A stretch of DNA of 64,000 nt from contig CAVOZI010000021.1 of the NCBI GenBank assembly GCA_963700895.1, positions 70,825-134,824 of the forward strand, written 5' to 3'. The translations under genes and the position numbers were made by a program. This document shows positions 51,065-60,332 of this stretch, one piece after another. Source of the stretch: Anderseniella sp963700895. GTDB taxonomy: Bacteria; Pseudomonadota; Alphaproteobacteria; Rhizobiales; Aestuariivirgaceae. The notes beneath the pieces are model-generated. The model was given only the letters and a program-made list of their open reading frames with translations, was not told the DNA's origin and did not search any database. Positions within the stretch are counted from its first letter, which is position 1. Each line of letters starts with the position of its first letter.

Positions 51065-51628
51065 TCAGTTGCCAAGCTGCCATTGGCGGATCAAGTCCAT
51101 CGGCCATAAAAGCATGATTATATTCAGCAAAAGACCGTCGCGGATGAAGTATCCCACGATAACCTCGGCGGCGATGAAAATGGCGACCGACACCCAGACC
51201 GGCGCGCGCATGGCAATGAGGAAACCCACCACCATCATCGCCATGTCGGCGGTGGAGTTGAGGATGCTGTCGCCGAAATAGTCGAGCGCGGCTGTCTCGC
51301 CCCGGTAACGGTCAATGATCCAGGAGGTGTTCTCGACCACCTCCCAGCCGGCCTCGATGACGCCGGCGATGACCAGCCGCCAGCCTGTCGAGAGGTTCGG
51401 CAGCAGGTAGCGCAGGGCCAGGTAGAAGGCGAGGCCATGCAGCACGTGGGACGGGGAGTACCAGTCGAGCAGGTGCTGGGAGTTTTCTGAAGACATCACC
51501 TCGCCATGCCACAGCTTGACATAACCGCAGGTGCAGATAGGCGTGCGCCCGAGCCAGGCCAGCATGGCCGCCATCATCACGGTAGTCCCGGCAACCCAGC
51601 CCCAGTGCTTGCCCGCGATCCGTGTCAT
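51065..51628 (-). CDS. DUF2585 (UPF0314) membrane protein
   Basis: A 187-residue Rhizobiales-type UPF0314 protein. It has four or five membrane helices and the signature GRTPICTCGYVKLWHGEVMS, followed by SENSQHLLDWYSPSHVLHG and GWEVVENTSWIIDRYR, which resemble the active-site pattern of membrane-bound enzymes with conserved His, Glu and Asp. The function is unknown. The start MTRIAGKHWGW at 51628 is the family one. It lies 4 bp after the M48 protease gene and so belongs to that operon. Confidence 0.87.
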   Translation of the reverse strand: MTRIAGKHWGWVAGTTVMMAAMLAWLGRTPICTCGYVKLWHGEVMSSENSQHLLDWYSPSHVLHGLAFYLALRYLLPNLSTGWRLVIAGVIEAGWEVVENTSWIIDRYRGETAALDYFGDSILNSTADMAMMVVGFLIAMRAPVWVSVAIFIAAEVIVGYFIRDGLLLNIIMLLWPMDLIRQWQLGN

Positions 51629-51632
51629 CCCG

Positions 51633-52607
51633 TCAATACCACAGGCCCAGGCGGCTGACGTGAATGCGCGGGTTGCGCACCGGCGGCACGATGGAGGTTC
51701 CGGGCCGGTGCGGCGTGTCGGCACTGGCCAATGGCCGGCGCGGTCCGAGCCGCAGCGACAAGAGCCGGGCAACCCGGTCCTCGGTCCTCGGATGCGAGCG
51801 CAGCAGCGACGGGTCGGGCATGCGCGAGCCTGGCAGCATGATCTTTTCCCACATGCTGCCTTGCTTCTGCTCCAGCGTCTGCAGCGCCGATGCCAGGCCT
51901 TCGGGGTCTGCGGTCAGGGTGGCGGCGTCAAGATCGGCGTCATATTCGCGGGTGCGCGACAGGGCGAGTTGCAGCAACCCGCCGATGGTGGGTGCGGCGA
52001 CGATGAAACCGAGCGCGGCCCACGCATAAAGCCCGCCGCCGGCAATGAAGGTGGCCGGCAGACCAAGCAACAGCCCGAAGGTGGACATCGAGCCGGTGAG
52101 CCGCGACAGCGTATCGGCAAGCGCCATCACCTTGAGGTCGCCGCTGCGGACATGGCTGACCTCGTGCGCCAGCACGCCGGCAAGCTGGCGGACGGTGAGG
52201 TTGCGGATCAGGCCGTCGGTCACGGCAATGGCCGAGTCCTCCGGCTTGCCCACGGCGAATGCGTTCATCATTTTCGACGGCACATAATAGAGCTGCGGCA
52301 CGGTCGGCAGCTCGGCGCGGGCAGTGAGTTCACGCATCAACTGGTGCAGTTGCGGCACGTGAGTTTCACCCAGCGGCCGCGCCCTGTAGAGCTTGAGCAC
52401 CATTTTCGGCGAGATGCGGCTTGCCTGCCACAGACCGAAGGCGGTCAGCAGCGCGGCCCATACCACGCCGGTGGTGCCGAAGATCAGCCAGGCGATGATG
52501 GCCATCAGCAGAGCCGAGCCGGCGATCATCAGCCAGGTGTGCAGGGTGTTGCGCCAGTTGTGGGCGCGTTGCGCATCCGGATTGAGCGGCTGTACGTGAG
52601 CGTTCAT
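51633..52607 (-). CDS. M48-family HtpX-like membrane zinc protease
   Basis: A 324-residue integral membrane metalloprotease. Two N-terminal helices (TWLMIAGSALLMAIIAWLIFG; VVWAALLTAFGLWQ), the zinc-binding HExxH in VLAHEVSHVRSGDLKVMALAD, and the third ligand Glu in REYDADLDAATLT. It degrades damaged membrane proteins. It follows DUF2207 and LemA genes, a known association in membrane-stress units. The start at 52607 (MNAHVQPLNPD) suits the family better than the upstream ATG at 52637. Confidence 0.88.
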   Translation of the reverse strand: MNAHVQPLNPDAQRAHNWRNTLHTWLMIAGSALLMAIIAWLIFGTTGVVWAALLTAFGLWQASRISPKMVLKLYRARPLGETHVPQLHQLMRELTARAELPTVPQLYYVPSKMMNAFAVGKPEDSAIAVTDGLIRNLTVRQLAGVLAHEVSHVRSGDLKVMALADTLSRLTGSMSTFGLLLGLPATFIAGGGLYAWAALGFIVAAPTIGGLLQLALSRTREYDADLDAATLTADPEGLASALQTLEQKQGSMWEKIMLPGSRMPDPSLLRSHPRTEDRVARLLSLRLGPRRPLASADTPHRPGTSIVPPVRNPRIHVSRLGLWY

Positions 52608-52646
52608 GGAGGCAAATGTAGTGCCGGGCGCAGACAATTGCGAGGC

Positions 52647-54584
52647 CTACCAGCCGCCGCCACCACCACCACCGCCGCCACCGCCGGAGCCGCCGCCACC
52701 ACCCCCGCCAAAGCCTGACGAGGATGAACTGGGTGCAGGTGCTGCGTTGGTCATGGAACTCGAAATGCTGTCTGCAACGCTGCCCATGCTTGAGCCAATG
52801 TTGCGGCCGGAGAAGTTGCTGCCGTGATACCAGCCCGGATTGTATGTCGCGGCAGCCGCGGCGCCTGCTGCGGTGGCGAGCCAGGTTTCGAACGCCTTGG
52901 TCCATGGCTTTTCCAGGCCCAGCGCCACGGCGTAGGGCAGCACGGTCTCGAAGTGCTGCGGCGACATGGCCGGCGCACCCTGCAGGTTGAGCCGGTCCTT
53001 CTCGGCCAGCGTGACGTAGGTGCGCAGGCCTTCGATGCCGTCCATCAACCTGCGTCCCAGCGGCGTCGGGGCGCCCATCAGGTAGAAGAACAGGGCATTG
53101 AGCAGGACGATGCTGCCAACGGCGGTGACGAGCAGCGGGCTGGTGCCGCCCGAGGCCAGCAGCGCACCGAGCCCGGGCAGAAAGTTGAACCCCACGATGC
53201 CGAACACGAACCAGCGGATGATATTGGCGAAGTTGAAGCCGCCGCTACCCCGGTTCTGGAACATTTTGGCGCCGATGCTGAACAGGATGGTGGTGACAAC
53301 CACGGCGAAGACGGCAATGGCGATGAATGGGCCCGCAAGAACGGCATCGGTGGGGGAGGTGGAAATACTCAGCACGATGGCGCCCAGAGACATGGCCACC
53401 CCGGCGGCGATCCAGGGAATGTTGCTGACGAAGTACTTGTTGCGGTGTTCGCGGGCCAGCTTCTGGCGGAACCGGCTGGCAAGGCTGACGACGCTGGTTC
53501 CGTTGGCCTTGTCGATGCGGAAGCCGCCGGTGCGGCTGGATATGCTGTCATAGATGAGCTGTTCGCCGACGGGCAGCGAACCCGAAGGCGGGCGGCTGCC
53601 GGTGGCCTGTATCTTCATGTCCTTGCCGTCGAGTTCCTCAAGGGTGACATGGCCCTTGACCGCGAGCGACAGCAGCGCGGCGGAAAACGCGTCATTGCCG
53701 CGCAAGCCATTGTTGTCGATGTAGTGGACGAGTGCCGGTGAGATGCCGTCCGGCGCGTCCCAGCGCGGCACGACGACGCCTCCCTGAGGGTCGCGGCCCA
53801 CCCGGTTCCAGGCCCAGACATAGTACAGCGCCAGAAAGATGAAGCTGGCGAAGGAGATCAGCGCGGGCCGGTTGTCGCGCCAGAACCAGCCGAGTTCCTG
53901 CTGGCTGGTCGGTGGGGTGACAGAGCCTTTCGGCATCCGGATGGCGATGCTCCAGCCCTCGCGCTGGCGCAACGGCGCCGAGATGACCGCCACCACGCGC
54001 GACCCACCCCCCCGGATCGAAGCGGTGGCATTGCGCTCGCGCGAGCCGAGCGGGCCGGTGAACACCGCCACGTCCTCGGCGCGGGCGTCCTCAGGCAGCC
54101 TGAATTCCGCCGAAGAATTGAGGATCGGGAAGTCCCAGAAGTTGCCGGTGACGTTCCAGAACAGTTCGTCATGGGTGTTGAAAAAGCGGATCTGGCGGTC
54201 GGTCCGATAGGTCAGTTCGTAGGTGAAATTGCCGGGCCCGAGAAAGCGGTTGGCATTGCCGATATAGACGCGGGTGGCGCGGCCGGCGGCTTCCAGCCGG
54301 TAGTCCTCGTGGCTGCCGTCGCGCTTCACCGAGACCACCTCGAAGCCGACGCGGTGCTCGCGGCCCGAGGCGTCTTGAAACACCATGGGAAAATCGCGGT
54401 AAATGCCACGGCGAATCTTCACGCCTTCGCCGCGCACCCGGATCGTCTCGGTGACCAGAATCGAGCCGTCCTTCGACAGATCGATGATGGAAGAGAACTG
54501 CTCGATTGCCTCATCGGCCAGCGCGGCGGCACTGAGCCACAGGCTGGCCAGCGCGATGCAGATGAGCCGGAGTGCTGTGTTCAT
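52647..54584 (-). CDS. DUF2207 membrane protein
   Basis: A 645-residue protein: signal peptide (residues 1-23), a DUF2207 extracytoplasmic beta domain (EQFSSIIDLSKDGSILVTETIRV, then GIYRDFP), one helix near residues 240-258, a cytoplasmic stretch and two or three further helices (near 395-450 and 460-510). It ends in a Ser tract and a Gly-rich tail (GFGGGGGGGSGGGG-type) closed by Trp. DUF2207 genes are commonly paired with LemA. Role is unknown. It sits 21 bp after lemA and 39 bp before the M48 gene. Confidence 0.87.
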   Translation of the reverse strand: MNTALRLICIALASLWLSAAALADEAIEQFSSIIDLSKDGSILVTETIRVRGEGVKIRRGIYRDFPMVFQDASGREHRVGFEVVSVKRDGSHEDYRLEAAGRATRVYIGNANRFLGPGNFTYELTYRTDRQIRFFNTHDELFWNVTGNFWDFPILNSSAEFRLPEDARAEDVAVFTGPLGSRERNATASIRGGGSRVVAVISAPLRQREGWSIAIRMPKGSVTPPTSQQELGWFWRDNRPALISFASFIFLALYYVWAWNRVGRDPQGGVVVPRWDAPDGISPALVHYIDNNGLRGNDAFSAALLSLAVKGHVTLEELDGKDMKIQATGSRPPSGSLPVGEQLIYDSISSRTGGFRIDKANGTSVVSLASRFRQKLAREHRNKYFVSNIPWIAAGVAMSLGAIVLSISTSPTDAVLAGPFIAIAVFAVVVTTILFSIGAKMFQNRGSGGFNFANIIRWFVFGIVGFNFLPGLGALLASGGTSPLLVTAVGSIVLLNALFFYLMGAPTPLGRRLMDGIEGLRTYVTLAEKDRLNLQGAPAMSPQHFETVLPYAVALGLEKPWTKAFETWLATAAGAAAAATYNPGWYHGSNFSGRNIGSSMGSVADSISSSMTNAAPAPSSSSSGFGGGGGGGSGGGGGGGGGGGW

Positions 54585-54605
54585 GGCGGTTGTGTGCCCG
54601 GCCGG

Positions 54606-55166
54606 TCAGAACTTGACCTGCGGCACCTCGCGGTCCGACGCCGTCTCGATTTCGAAGTATTCCGCCGGCGAGAACTTGAAGTAGTTGGCGACGAAATTGG
54701 ACGGGAAGCTTTCCACCTTGACGTTGAGGTCGCGCGCGGCGCCGTTGTAATAGCGCCGTGACATCTGCACCTCGCCCTCGATCTTGTCGAGCGTGTCCTG
54801 CAGCTGCAGGAAGTTCTGGTTGGCTTTCAGGTCCGGATAGGCCTCGGCAACAGCCATGAGTTTGCCCAGCGCCTGCGACAGCAGCCCTTCGGCGGCCGCG
54901 CGCCCGGCGACATCGCCTTCCGGCACGGCCTGCACGCGGGTGCGCATTTCGGTCACCTCGCGCAGCGTGTCCTTCTCGTGGCCGACATAGCCCTTGATGG
55001 CCTCGACGATGTTGGGAATGAGGTCGGCGCGGCGCTTCAGTTGCACGTCGATGCCGGACCAGGCCTCCTTGACCATCTGGCGCGCCTTCACGAGGGCGTT
55101 GTAGACGCCGATCACATAAACCGCGAGGCCACCTATGAGGCCTAGGATGACGAGGGTGGTGGTCAT
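54606..55166 (-). CDS. lemA: LemA family protein
   Basis: A 186-residue LemA protein: one N-terminal membrane helix (TTTLVILGLIGGLAVYVIGVYN) followed by a coiled four-helix domain. Typical motifs are SGIDVQLKRRADLIPNIVEAIKGY, AEAYPDLKANQNFLQLQD and DLNVKVESFPSNFVANYF. First gene of the lemA-DUF2207-M48 protease-DUF2585 unit. Its molecular role is unknown in bacteria, though its repeated linkage to DUF2207 and M48 suggests a membrane quality-control complex. Confidence 0.92.
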   Translation of the reverse strand: MTTTLVILGLIGGLAVYVIGVYNALVKARQMVKEAWSGIDVQLKRRADLIPNIVEAIKGYVGHEKDTLREVTEMRTRVQAVPEGDVAGRAAAEGLLSQALGKLMAVAEAYPDLKANQNFLQLQDTLDKIEGEVQMSRRYYNGAARDLNVKVESFPSNFVANYFKFSPAEYFEIETASDREVPQVKF

Positions 55167-55254
55167 GATTGATCGCTCCGGTTGTTGCCCGAATGGAAGG
55201 TTACAGACGGATTTTCATCATGTCTGCGTGCAAGCGGCAAGGATGTAAAGAATG

Positions 55255-56358
55255 TCACTTCTCCGGCTTGTCCTCCACCGGGGGGCCATCGCCGAATTTC
55301 ACCACCTCGCGCATGAAATCAGACAGGCCGGGGCGGGCTTGCGTCAGGAACGGCAGGGGGCGGCACAGGTCCATGGCGGCAAGGCCAATGCGGGCGGTCA
55401 TGATGCCGTTGACCGCGCCTTCGCCGAAGCGTGCCGACAGCCGCCCGATCAGACCCTTGCCGATGAGGTGGCTGATGAGGCTGTCCGACAAGGCAAGCCC
55501 ACCGGTGACTGCGAGGTGACCGGCGACCATGCGGGCAAGCTTCACCGTGCCGAGCGTACCGGGCCGGCCGCCATAGAGCGTGGCAAGCTCGCGCAGCATC
55601 TTGAGGTTCTGCGCGCCCACCAGCGCGATATCGAGCGCTGCCGGTGCGACGGCAGTGATGACCGAAACGCGCCGGGCGGTGCGGGCGATGATTCGGCTCG
55701 CCTCTTCGTCGAGCGGCACCATCAGGTCGCGCTCGGCCAGCCTGATGCGGTCAGCCGGGTCCATGATGGCTTGCGCATGGTCCTTCAGCTGCGCCATGCC
55801 CCAACGCATATCGGCGCGGCCTGAATAGATCGAGCGCAGGTCGGCGAGCGTGGTCTCGGCCGCCCTGGCATCATCGGCGGAAATGGCGCGGGCGGCATCG
55901 GCCTGGGTGGTGCCCAGCTTCTTCAGCCGCATCAGGCCGACGATCTCGCGCACGATGATCGCCAGCGCGGCAAACAGCACCAGCCCGAGCAGGCCGGAGC
56001 CGATCCAGCCCAGCACCTCGTTGCGGGCGAACAGGTCCTCGATCAACCGGGTGGCGGCAAGGCCAGCCCACATCGAGGCAAGACCCAGCGCGGCGGAAAC
56101 CAGCATGGCGCCCCACTTGAAGCGCTTCTGCATGGTGTGGTCGCGGGCAATGGCAGGCACCAGCGGCTGGTCGCCCGCGTCCTGCTCGAATTCGATTTCC
56201 GGCGCGGGCAGGGCGCGCGGCGAGCGGGCTTTGGTGGCGGTCTTCGGTTTTGCCTTGGGCCTTGGCGTTTCGTGCGGCTCGTCCTTGCTGGGTGCAGCTT
56301 GTCCAGGCTCGTCCGGCGTCAGGCGAAAGGCCTTGGGCTTTCTCGGGTCTTCGCTCAT
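55255..56358 (-). CDS. DUF697/YcjF-family membrane protein (TIGR01620)
   Basis: A 367-residue protein with a disordered basic and Pro-rich N-terminal segment (about 1-70), then two membrane helices (WGAMLVSAALGLASMWAGLAA; GWIGSGLLGLVLFAALAIIV) and the cytoplasmic DUF697 helical domain (SVITAVAPAALDIALVGAQNLKMLRELATLYGGRPG is typical). YcjF proteins are encoded after YcjX. The ATG overlaps the ycjX stop by 4 bp, so the pair is translationally coupled. Function in envelope stress is suspected. Confidence 0.9.
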   Translation of the reverse strand: MSEDPRKPKAFRLTPDEPGQAAPSKDEPHETPRPKAKPKTATKARSPRALPAPEIEFEQDAGDQPLVPAIARDHTMQKRFKWGAMLVSAALGLASMWAGLAATRLIEDLFARNEVLGWIGSGLLGLVLFAALAIIVREIVGLMRLKKLGTTQADAARAISADDARAAETTLADLRSIYSGRADMRWGMAQLKDHAQAIMDPADRIRLAERDLMVPLDEEASRIIARTARRVSVITAVAPAALDIALVGAQNLKMLRELATLYGGRPGTLGTVKLARMVAGHLAVTGGLALSDSLISHLIGKGLIGRLSARFGEGAVNGIMTARIGLAAMDLCRPLPFLTQARPGLSDFMREVVKFGDGPPVEDKPEK

Positions 56359-57815
56359 GCCAGCCGGTCTCCGATCAGGAATTCGAGCGTCCGGTCGATC
56401 CGGATATGGGGAAAGGTGGCAGTGGCGCCGGCCGCGCCATGGGCAGGGATCAGCGGCGGGCGGAAGCGGACGAACTTCAACTCGCCTTCCAGCGAGCCGT
56501 CGAGTGCGGCGTGCGGGTCGTCCGGCAGGTCACCGGGGAAGATGGCGGCCTCGGCCTTGCCGTCGAAGCTCTCGCCGCCCAGTTCCTCGCCCTTGATCGG
56601 AATGCCGGCGATGCATTCAAGCGTTTCGCCACCCTGCTTGACGGTGGCCTCGCGGGTGGCGCGGATGGCGGAAATGGCGGCCACGTCGATGCGCGCACCG
56701 GCAAACTCGGCGCGCTTGCGGGCGTCCTCGACGATCAGTTCCAGCACCTTCTCCAGCCGGTCGTGGCTGGAATGATGCAGCAGGTCGGCCTTGGTGGCGG
56801 CAAACAGGATGCGGTCGGCGCGGCGGCCGAACATGGCGGACGCCCACGAGTTGGCGCCTTGCCGGAAGCAGCCAAGCACGTCGGTGAGTGCAGTCTTGAG
56901 GTCCTTGACGGCTTCGGCCCCGGCATTGAGGGCGGACAACGCATCCACCAGCACGATCTGCCGGTCCAGGCGGGCAAAGTGGTTGTAGAAAAACGGCTCC
57001 ACCACGCGCGACACGTAGGCGTCGTAGCGGCTTTCCATCAGGGCATGAAGGGTGCCACTGGCGGCGCTATGGCCGGGCTCCACCGCCAGCGGTGCGAAGG
57101 TCAGCAGCGGCGAGCCGGCAAGGTCGCCCGGCATCAGGAACCGGCCCGGCGGCAGGGTGGACAATGACACGTCATCGGTGCGGCAACTGGCGAGGTATCC
57201 GGTGAAAAGCCTTGCCGCCTTCTGTACCTCCGCCTCGTCAGCCGGTGCGGCAGGGTCGAGCGTGGCGAGGTGAGCCAGCCATTCCCTGGCAAGCGACTTG
57301 CGCGGTTCGCGCTCGCTGGCAGCCAGCGTGGCGGCGGACCACTCGGCGTAGGAGTGGCTCATCAACGGTAAATCGAGCAGCCATTCGCCGGGATAGTCGA
57401 TGATGTCGACGTGCAGCTTGGAGCCCTGCAGGTTGCGCGCGATCAGGCCGGATGCCTCGTACTCGATGGTGAGACGCAGCTGCGACAGCCGCGAGGTGCT
57501 CTGCGGCCAGTGCCTGTCATCGCCGGTCAGCGCCTCGACATGGGTTTCGTAGGCGAAGCGGGGTACGTCATAGTCGGGCTGCGGCTCAAGATAGACCCGG
57601 TTGATGCGGCCCTTGGTCAGCGCGGTGAAGAGCGGCAGCTTGCCGCCGTGCAGCAGGGCGTGCACCAGCGCCGTGATGAACACCGTCTTGCCAGAGCGCG
57701 ACAGGCCGGTGACGCCGATGCGCAAGGTTGGCGAGACGAGGCCGGTGGCGAAGTCCATCACCCCGCCGGCGGCGTTTCTCGCCTCATTGACGATGCCTGA
57801 CAGGATCGAGCTCAA
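56355..57815 (-). CDS. ycjX: YcjX-family P-loop GTPase/ATPase
   Basis: A 486-residue YcjX/DUF463 protein. Walker A is GLSRSGKTVFI (about residues 37-47); IIDYPGEWLLDLPLM carries the switch-like Asp; KADLL is the base-recognition motif of GTPase-like folds. In Escherichia coli ycjXF is under the phage-shock regulator PspF, and the same gene pair is conserved here without the psp genes. It sits at the start of the two-gene operon with DUF697. Confidence 0.92.
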   Translation of the reverse strand: MSSILSGIVNEARNAAGGVMDFATGLVSPTLRIGVTGLSRSGKTVFITALVHALLHGGKLPLFTALTKGRINRVYLEPQPDYDVPRFAYETHVEALTGDDRHWPQSTSRLSQLRLTIEYEASGLIARNLQGSKLHVDIIDYPGEWLLDLPLMSHSYAEWSAATLAASEREPRKSLAREWLAHLATLDPAAPADEAEVQKAARLFTGYLASCRTDDVSLSTLPPGRFLMPGDLAGSPLLTFAPLAVEPGHSAASGTLHALMESRYDAYVSRVVEPFFYNHFARLDRQIVLVDALSALNAGAEAVKDLKTALTDVLGCFRQGANSWASAMFGRRADRILFAATKADLLHHSSHDRLEKVLELIVEDARKRAEFAGARIDVAAISAIRATREATVKQGGETLECIAGIPIKGEELGGESFDGKAEAAIFPGDLPDDPHAALDGSLEGELKFVRFRPPLIPAHGAAGATATFPHIRIDRTLEFLIGDRLA

Positions 57816-57971
57816 GCCTTGCAGTCCCCCAGTTCCAGTATTGCCCGGCAGAATATGGGGCGCGTGTGGCGTTCAATCAAATGCAGCGCGCCAGGGGCTT
57901 GTCAAATTGAGTCAAGCCACCAGGCCAAATATATGTTTTGCATAGCAAAACTCATGATCGGGGTAAATGAC

Positions 57972-58490
57972 TCACATCAGGTCGCGGGGGCGCCAGAAGC
58001 CCTTTAGCTGGCCTTTTGAGGCGGGAATCTCGCTCCAACTGGCGATGTCGTAGTCGATGCGGGCAAGGCCGCCAGTGGGGTACTTCATCCGCAACTGCCC
58101 CAGGCCGAACGTATCGCCGCCTGAAATGGTGTCCAGTGCGAAGGCCTGGGTGGCGGGGTTGTGGGTGACCACCAGCAGCGGTGACGCGCTGCCGCCATGG
58201 ACGGCAATGGCGGCGGCAATCGCCTCGCCGTCGCCGAATGAATAGAGCTCGCGCAAGTATTGCACCGGCACATCTGCCGCCATTTCGGCAATGGCCAGGG
58301 TGGCGGTGTCGCGGGCGCGCACGGCGGTGGAACTGAGGCAAAGCGCCGGGATCAGGCCAAGGTCGCGCATCAGCCGGCCCATGCGCGGGGCTGCCTTCTG
58401 GCCGCGCGCATTGAGTGGGCGATCGTGATCGTCAACACTGACATCGTCCCAGTCGGACTTGGCGTGACGCAGAAGCAGGAGGGTTTTCAT
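57972..58490 (-). CDS. sixA: SixA-type phosphohistidine phosphatase
   Basis: A 172-residue histidine-phosphatase superfamily protein. The RHG motif is LLLRHAKSDW (residues 5-14), the phosphate-binding Arg is in STAVRARDTA, and the second His is in VVTHNPATQ. SixA removes phosphate from His of Hpt-type or PTS proteins; with the orphan Hpt gene in this window that is a possible, though untested, substrate link. It appears monocistronic. Confidence 0.88.
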   Translation of the reverse strand: MKTLLLLRHAKSDWDDVSVDDHDRPLNARGQKAAPRMGRLMRDLGLIPALCLSSTAVRARDTATLAIAEMAADVPVQYLRELYSFGDGEAIAAAIAVHGGSASPLLVVTHNPATQAFALDTISGGDTFGLGQLRMKYPTGGLARIDYDIASWSEIPASKGQLKGFWRPRDLM

Positions 58491-58548
58491 GAAGCAGACG
58501 TGAGCACAGCCAGGTCTGCGGCGGCAAGGAGTATTTCCTGCAGGTGGA

Positions 58549-59391
58549 TCAGCCGAGCACGACGTCCGCCGTCATGGCCAGTTCACCACGGTGGTTGCAG
58601 GCCCACAGCTTTAGGCCGGTGTCTGTCCGACGGGCGTGCAGCGAGAACGGATGCACGTGGGTAAGGGGGCTCACCGCGCGGAACGAGAAGCGCTGCAACG
58701 GCCGGGAGGGTTCCTGTTCCCGCGCCACCTCCATCAGCATGGTGGCGGTCAGCGGCCCGTGGATGATCAGCCCGTCATAGCCTTCCTCGTTGCGGCAGAA
58801 ATCCACGTCATAGTGGATGCGGTGCGAGTTGAAGGTCAGCGCCGAGTATCTGAACAGCTGCACCGGACCCGCTGTCATCTGGCGCGACCATTCGGGCGCA
58901 TCGGCGGGCATTTGCGGTGGCGGCACGGGCGCGCCGGACTGCGGCGCCTCGCGATAGACGATCTGGTGCACCTCGCGCATGTCCGCGCCCAAGTTGCCGG
59001 TAAAACGATGGCCGACGCGTACGAACACCAGCTTGCCGCTGCGCCCCTGCTTTTCCTCCACGGCCTCGATGGTGGACATTTTCTCCACCGTTTCGCCGAT
59101 GTGCAAAGGCGTGGCGATCTCGATATCGCCGGCGGCCCACATGCGCCGGGGCAGGTCAATGGGGGGCAGGAACTCGCCCAGCGCCTGGTGGCCGTCGCGG
59201 CCTATCCCGGACAGCGGCGTTATCTCGTGGAAATGACACCAGTGCCAACCGGCTGGCAGCGGATCGCCCTTTGCCAGTGATGGCGGTGCGCAATCCAGCG
59301 TGGCGGCCAGCTTCACCGCCTGGTCCGCGCCGATCACGTCGCTGACGGTGCGGGTGCGTCCGATCCAGTCTGAGAGATTTTGGCCGCTCAT
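58549..59391 (-). CDS. MaoC/HTD2-family dehydratase, mesaconyl-C4-CoA hydratase-like
   Basis: A 280-residue double hot-dog protein. An N-terminal FAS1-like dehydratase half (about 15-150, including GWHWCHFHEITPLSGIGRDGH and WAAGDIEIATPLHIGE) is followed by a C-terminal MaoC-like half (ALTFNSHRIHYDVDFC...YDGLIIHGPLTATML), whose Asn/His pair is the family's catalytic hydratase site. Relatives hydrate mesaconyl-C4-CoA, itaconyl-CoA or fatty acyl substrates. It overlaps metA by 4 bp (ATGA), so it is co-translated with it, but no metabolic link between the two is established. Confidence 0.83.
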   Translation of the reverse strand: MSGQNLSDWIGRTRTVSDVIGADQAVKLAATLDCAPPSLAKGDPLPAGWHWCHFHEITPLSGIGRDGHQALGEFLPPIDLPRRMWAAGDIEIATPLHIGETVEKMSTIEAVEEKQGRSGKLVFVRVGHRFTGNLGADMREVHQIVYREAPQSGAPVPPPQMPADAPEWSRQMTAGPVQLFRYSALTFNSHRIHYDVDFCRNEEGYDGLIIHGPLTATMLMEVAREQEPSRPLQRFSFRAVSPLTHVHPFSLHARRTDTGLKLWACNHRGELAMTADVVLG

Positions 59392-60305
59392 GCGCCGATC
59401 TTCGACAGTTCATACGGCGTGTGCTGGTACATCTCATTCAGCCAGTTGCCGAACAGTAGGTGAGCGTGACTGCGCCAGCGGTTTTCAGGCGTCTTCGCGG
59501 GATCGTTGTCCGGGAAGTAGTTTGGCGGAATGTGGATCGGTTTACCAGCCTCGCGGTCGCGGTGATATTCCTCGGCCAGTGTGGTTAAGTCGTACTCGAT
59601 GTGGTTGAACATGTAGAGGGTGCGCCGGGCCGGGTCGTTGACGAGGCATAGGCCGGCCTCATCGGACTCCATCAGCACTTCCAGCCCCTTGCCTTCCGGC
59701 AGGTCCTGCTTGCGGTTCTCGGTCCAGCGCGACACGGGGATGGAGAAATCGTCGGAAAAGCCCCGCAGGTAGGGCGAGGCGGGTTTCAGGTTGCGGTGGC
59801 GGTACACGCCGAAACGCTTTTGCGGCAGCTCGTACTTCGGCACGCCGTGATAATGGTGGAGTGCTGCCTGCGCGCCCCAGCAGATGTGCACGGCGGAATG
59901 CACGTTGGTGTCGCACCAGTCGAACAGCTCGGCCAGTTCCGGCCAGTAGGTGACCTCCTCGAAATCGAGCAGTTCAACCGGCGCGCCGGTGACGATGAAG
60001 CCGTCGAACTTCTCCTCGCGCACTTCCTCGAACGGGCGGTAGAAGTTGAGCATGTGCTCGGACGACGTGAGCTTGGAGGTGTGGTGGGTCATCTTCACCA
60101 GCGTCATCTCGACCTGCAGCGGCGTTGCCCCGCACAGCCTTGCAAACTGCGTCTCGGTGCGCTGCTTGTTGGGCATCAGGTTGAGCAGGCCCACCTTCAG
60201 CGGCCGGATGTCCTGGCGGATGGCGTCGTCCTCGGCCATCACCATCACTCCTTCCTTTTCAAGCTGGGCGCGTGCGGGCAGGTCGTTGGGTATCTTGATC
60301 GGCAT
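59388..60305 (-). CDS. metA: Homoserine O-acetyltransferase, MetA type
   Basis: The first committed step of methionine synthesis from homoserine. The 305-residue protein has the MetA nucleophile Cys142 in SAVHICWGAQAALHHYHG, followed later by the catalytic His and Glu of the glutamine-amidotransferase-like fold (SRWTENRKQD; HIEYDLTTLAEEYHRD). Residue 111 is Glu (in FIVTGAPVELLDFEEV). In characterised MetA enzymes Glu at this position selects acetyl-CoA, Gly selects succinyl-CoA, so acetylation is predicted. The start MPIKIPNDLPAR is typical. Confidence 0.93.
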   Translation of the reverse strand: MPIKIPNDLPARAQLEKEGVMVMAEDDAIRQDIRPLKVGLLNLMPNKQRTETQFARLCGATPLQVEMTLVKMTHHTSKLTSSEHMLNFYRPFEEVREEKFDGFIVTGAPVELLDFEEVTYWPELAELFDWCDTNVHSAVHICWGAQAALHHYHGVPKYELPQKRFGVYRHRNLKPASPYLRGFSDDFSIPVSRWTENRKQDLPEGKGLEVLMESDEAGLCLVNDPARRTLYMFNHIEYDLTTLAEEYHRDREAGKPIHIPPNYFPDNDPAKTPENRWRSHAHLLFGNWLNEMYQHTPYELSKIGA

Positions 60306-60332
60306 CGGGTCAGGCTTTCTGCGGCGGCGTGG

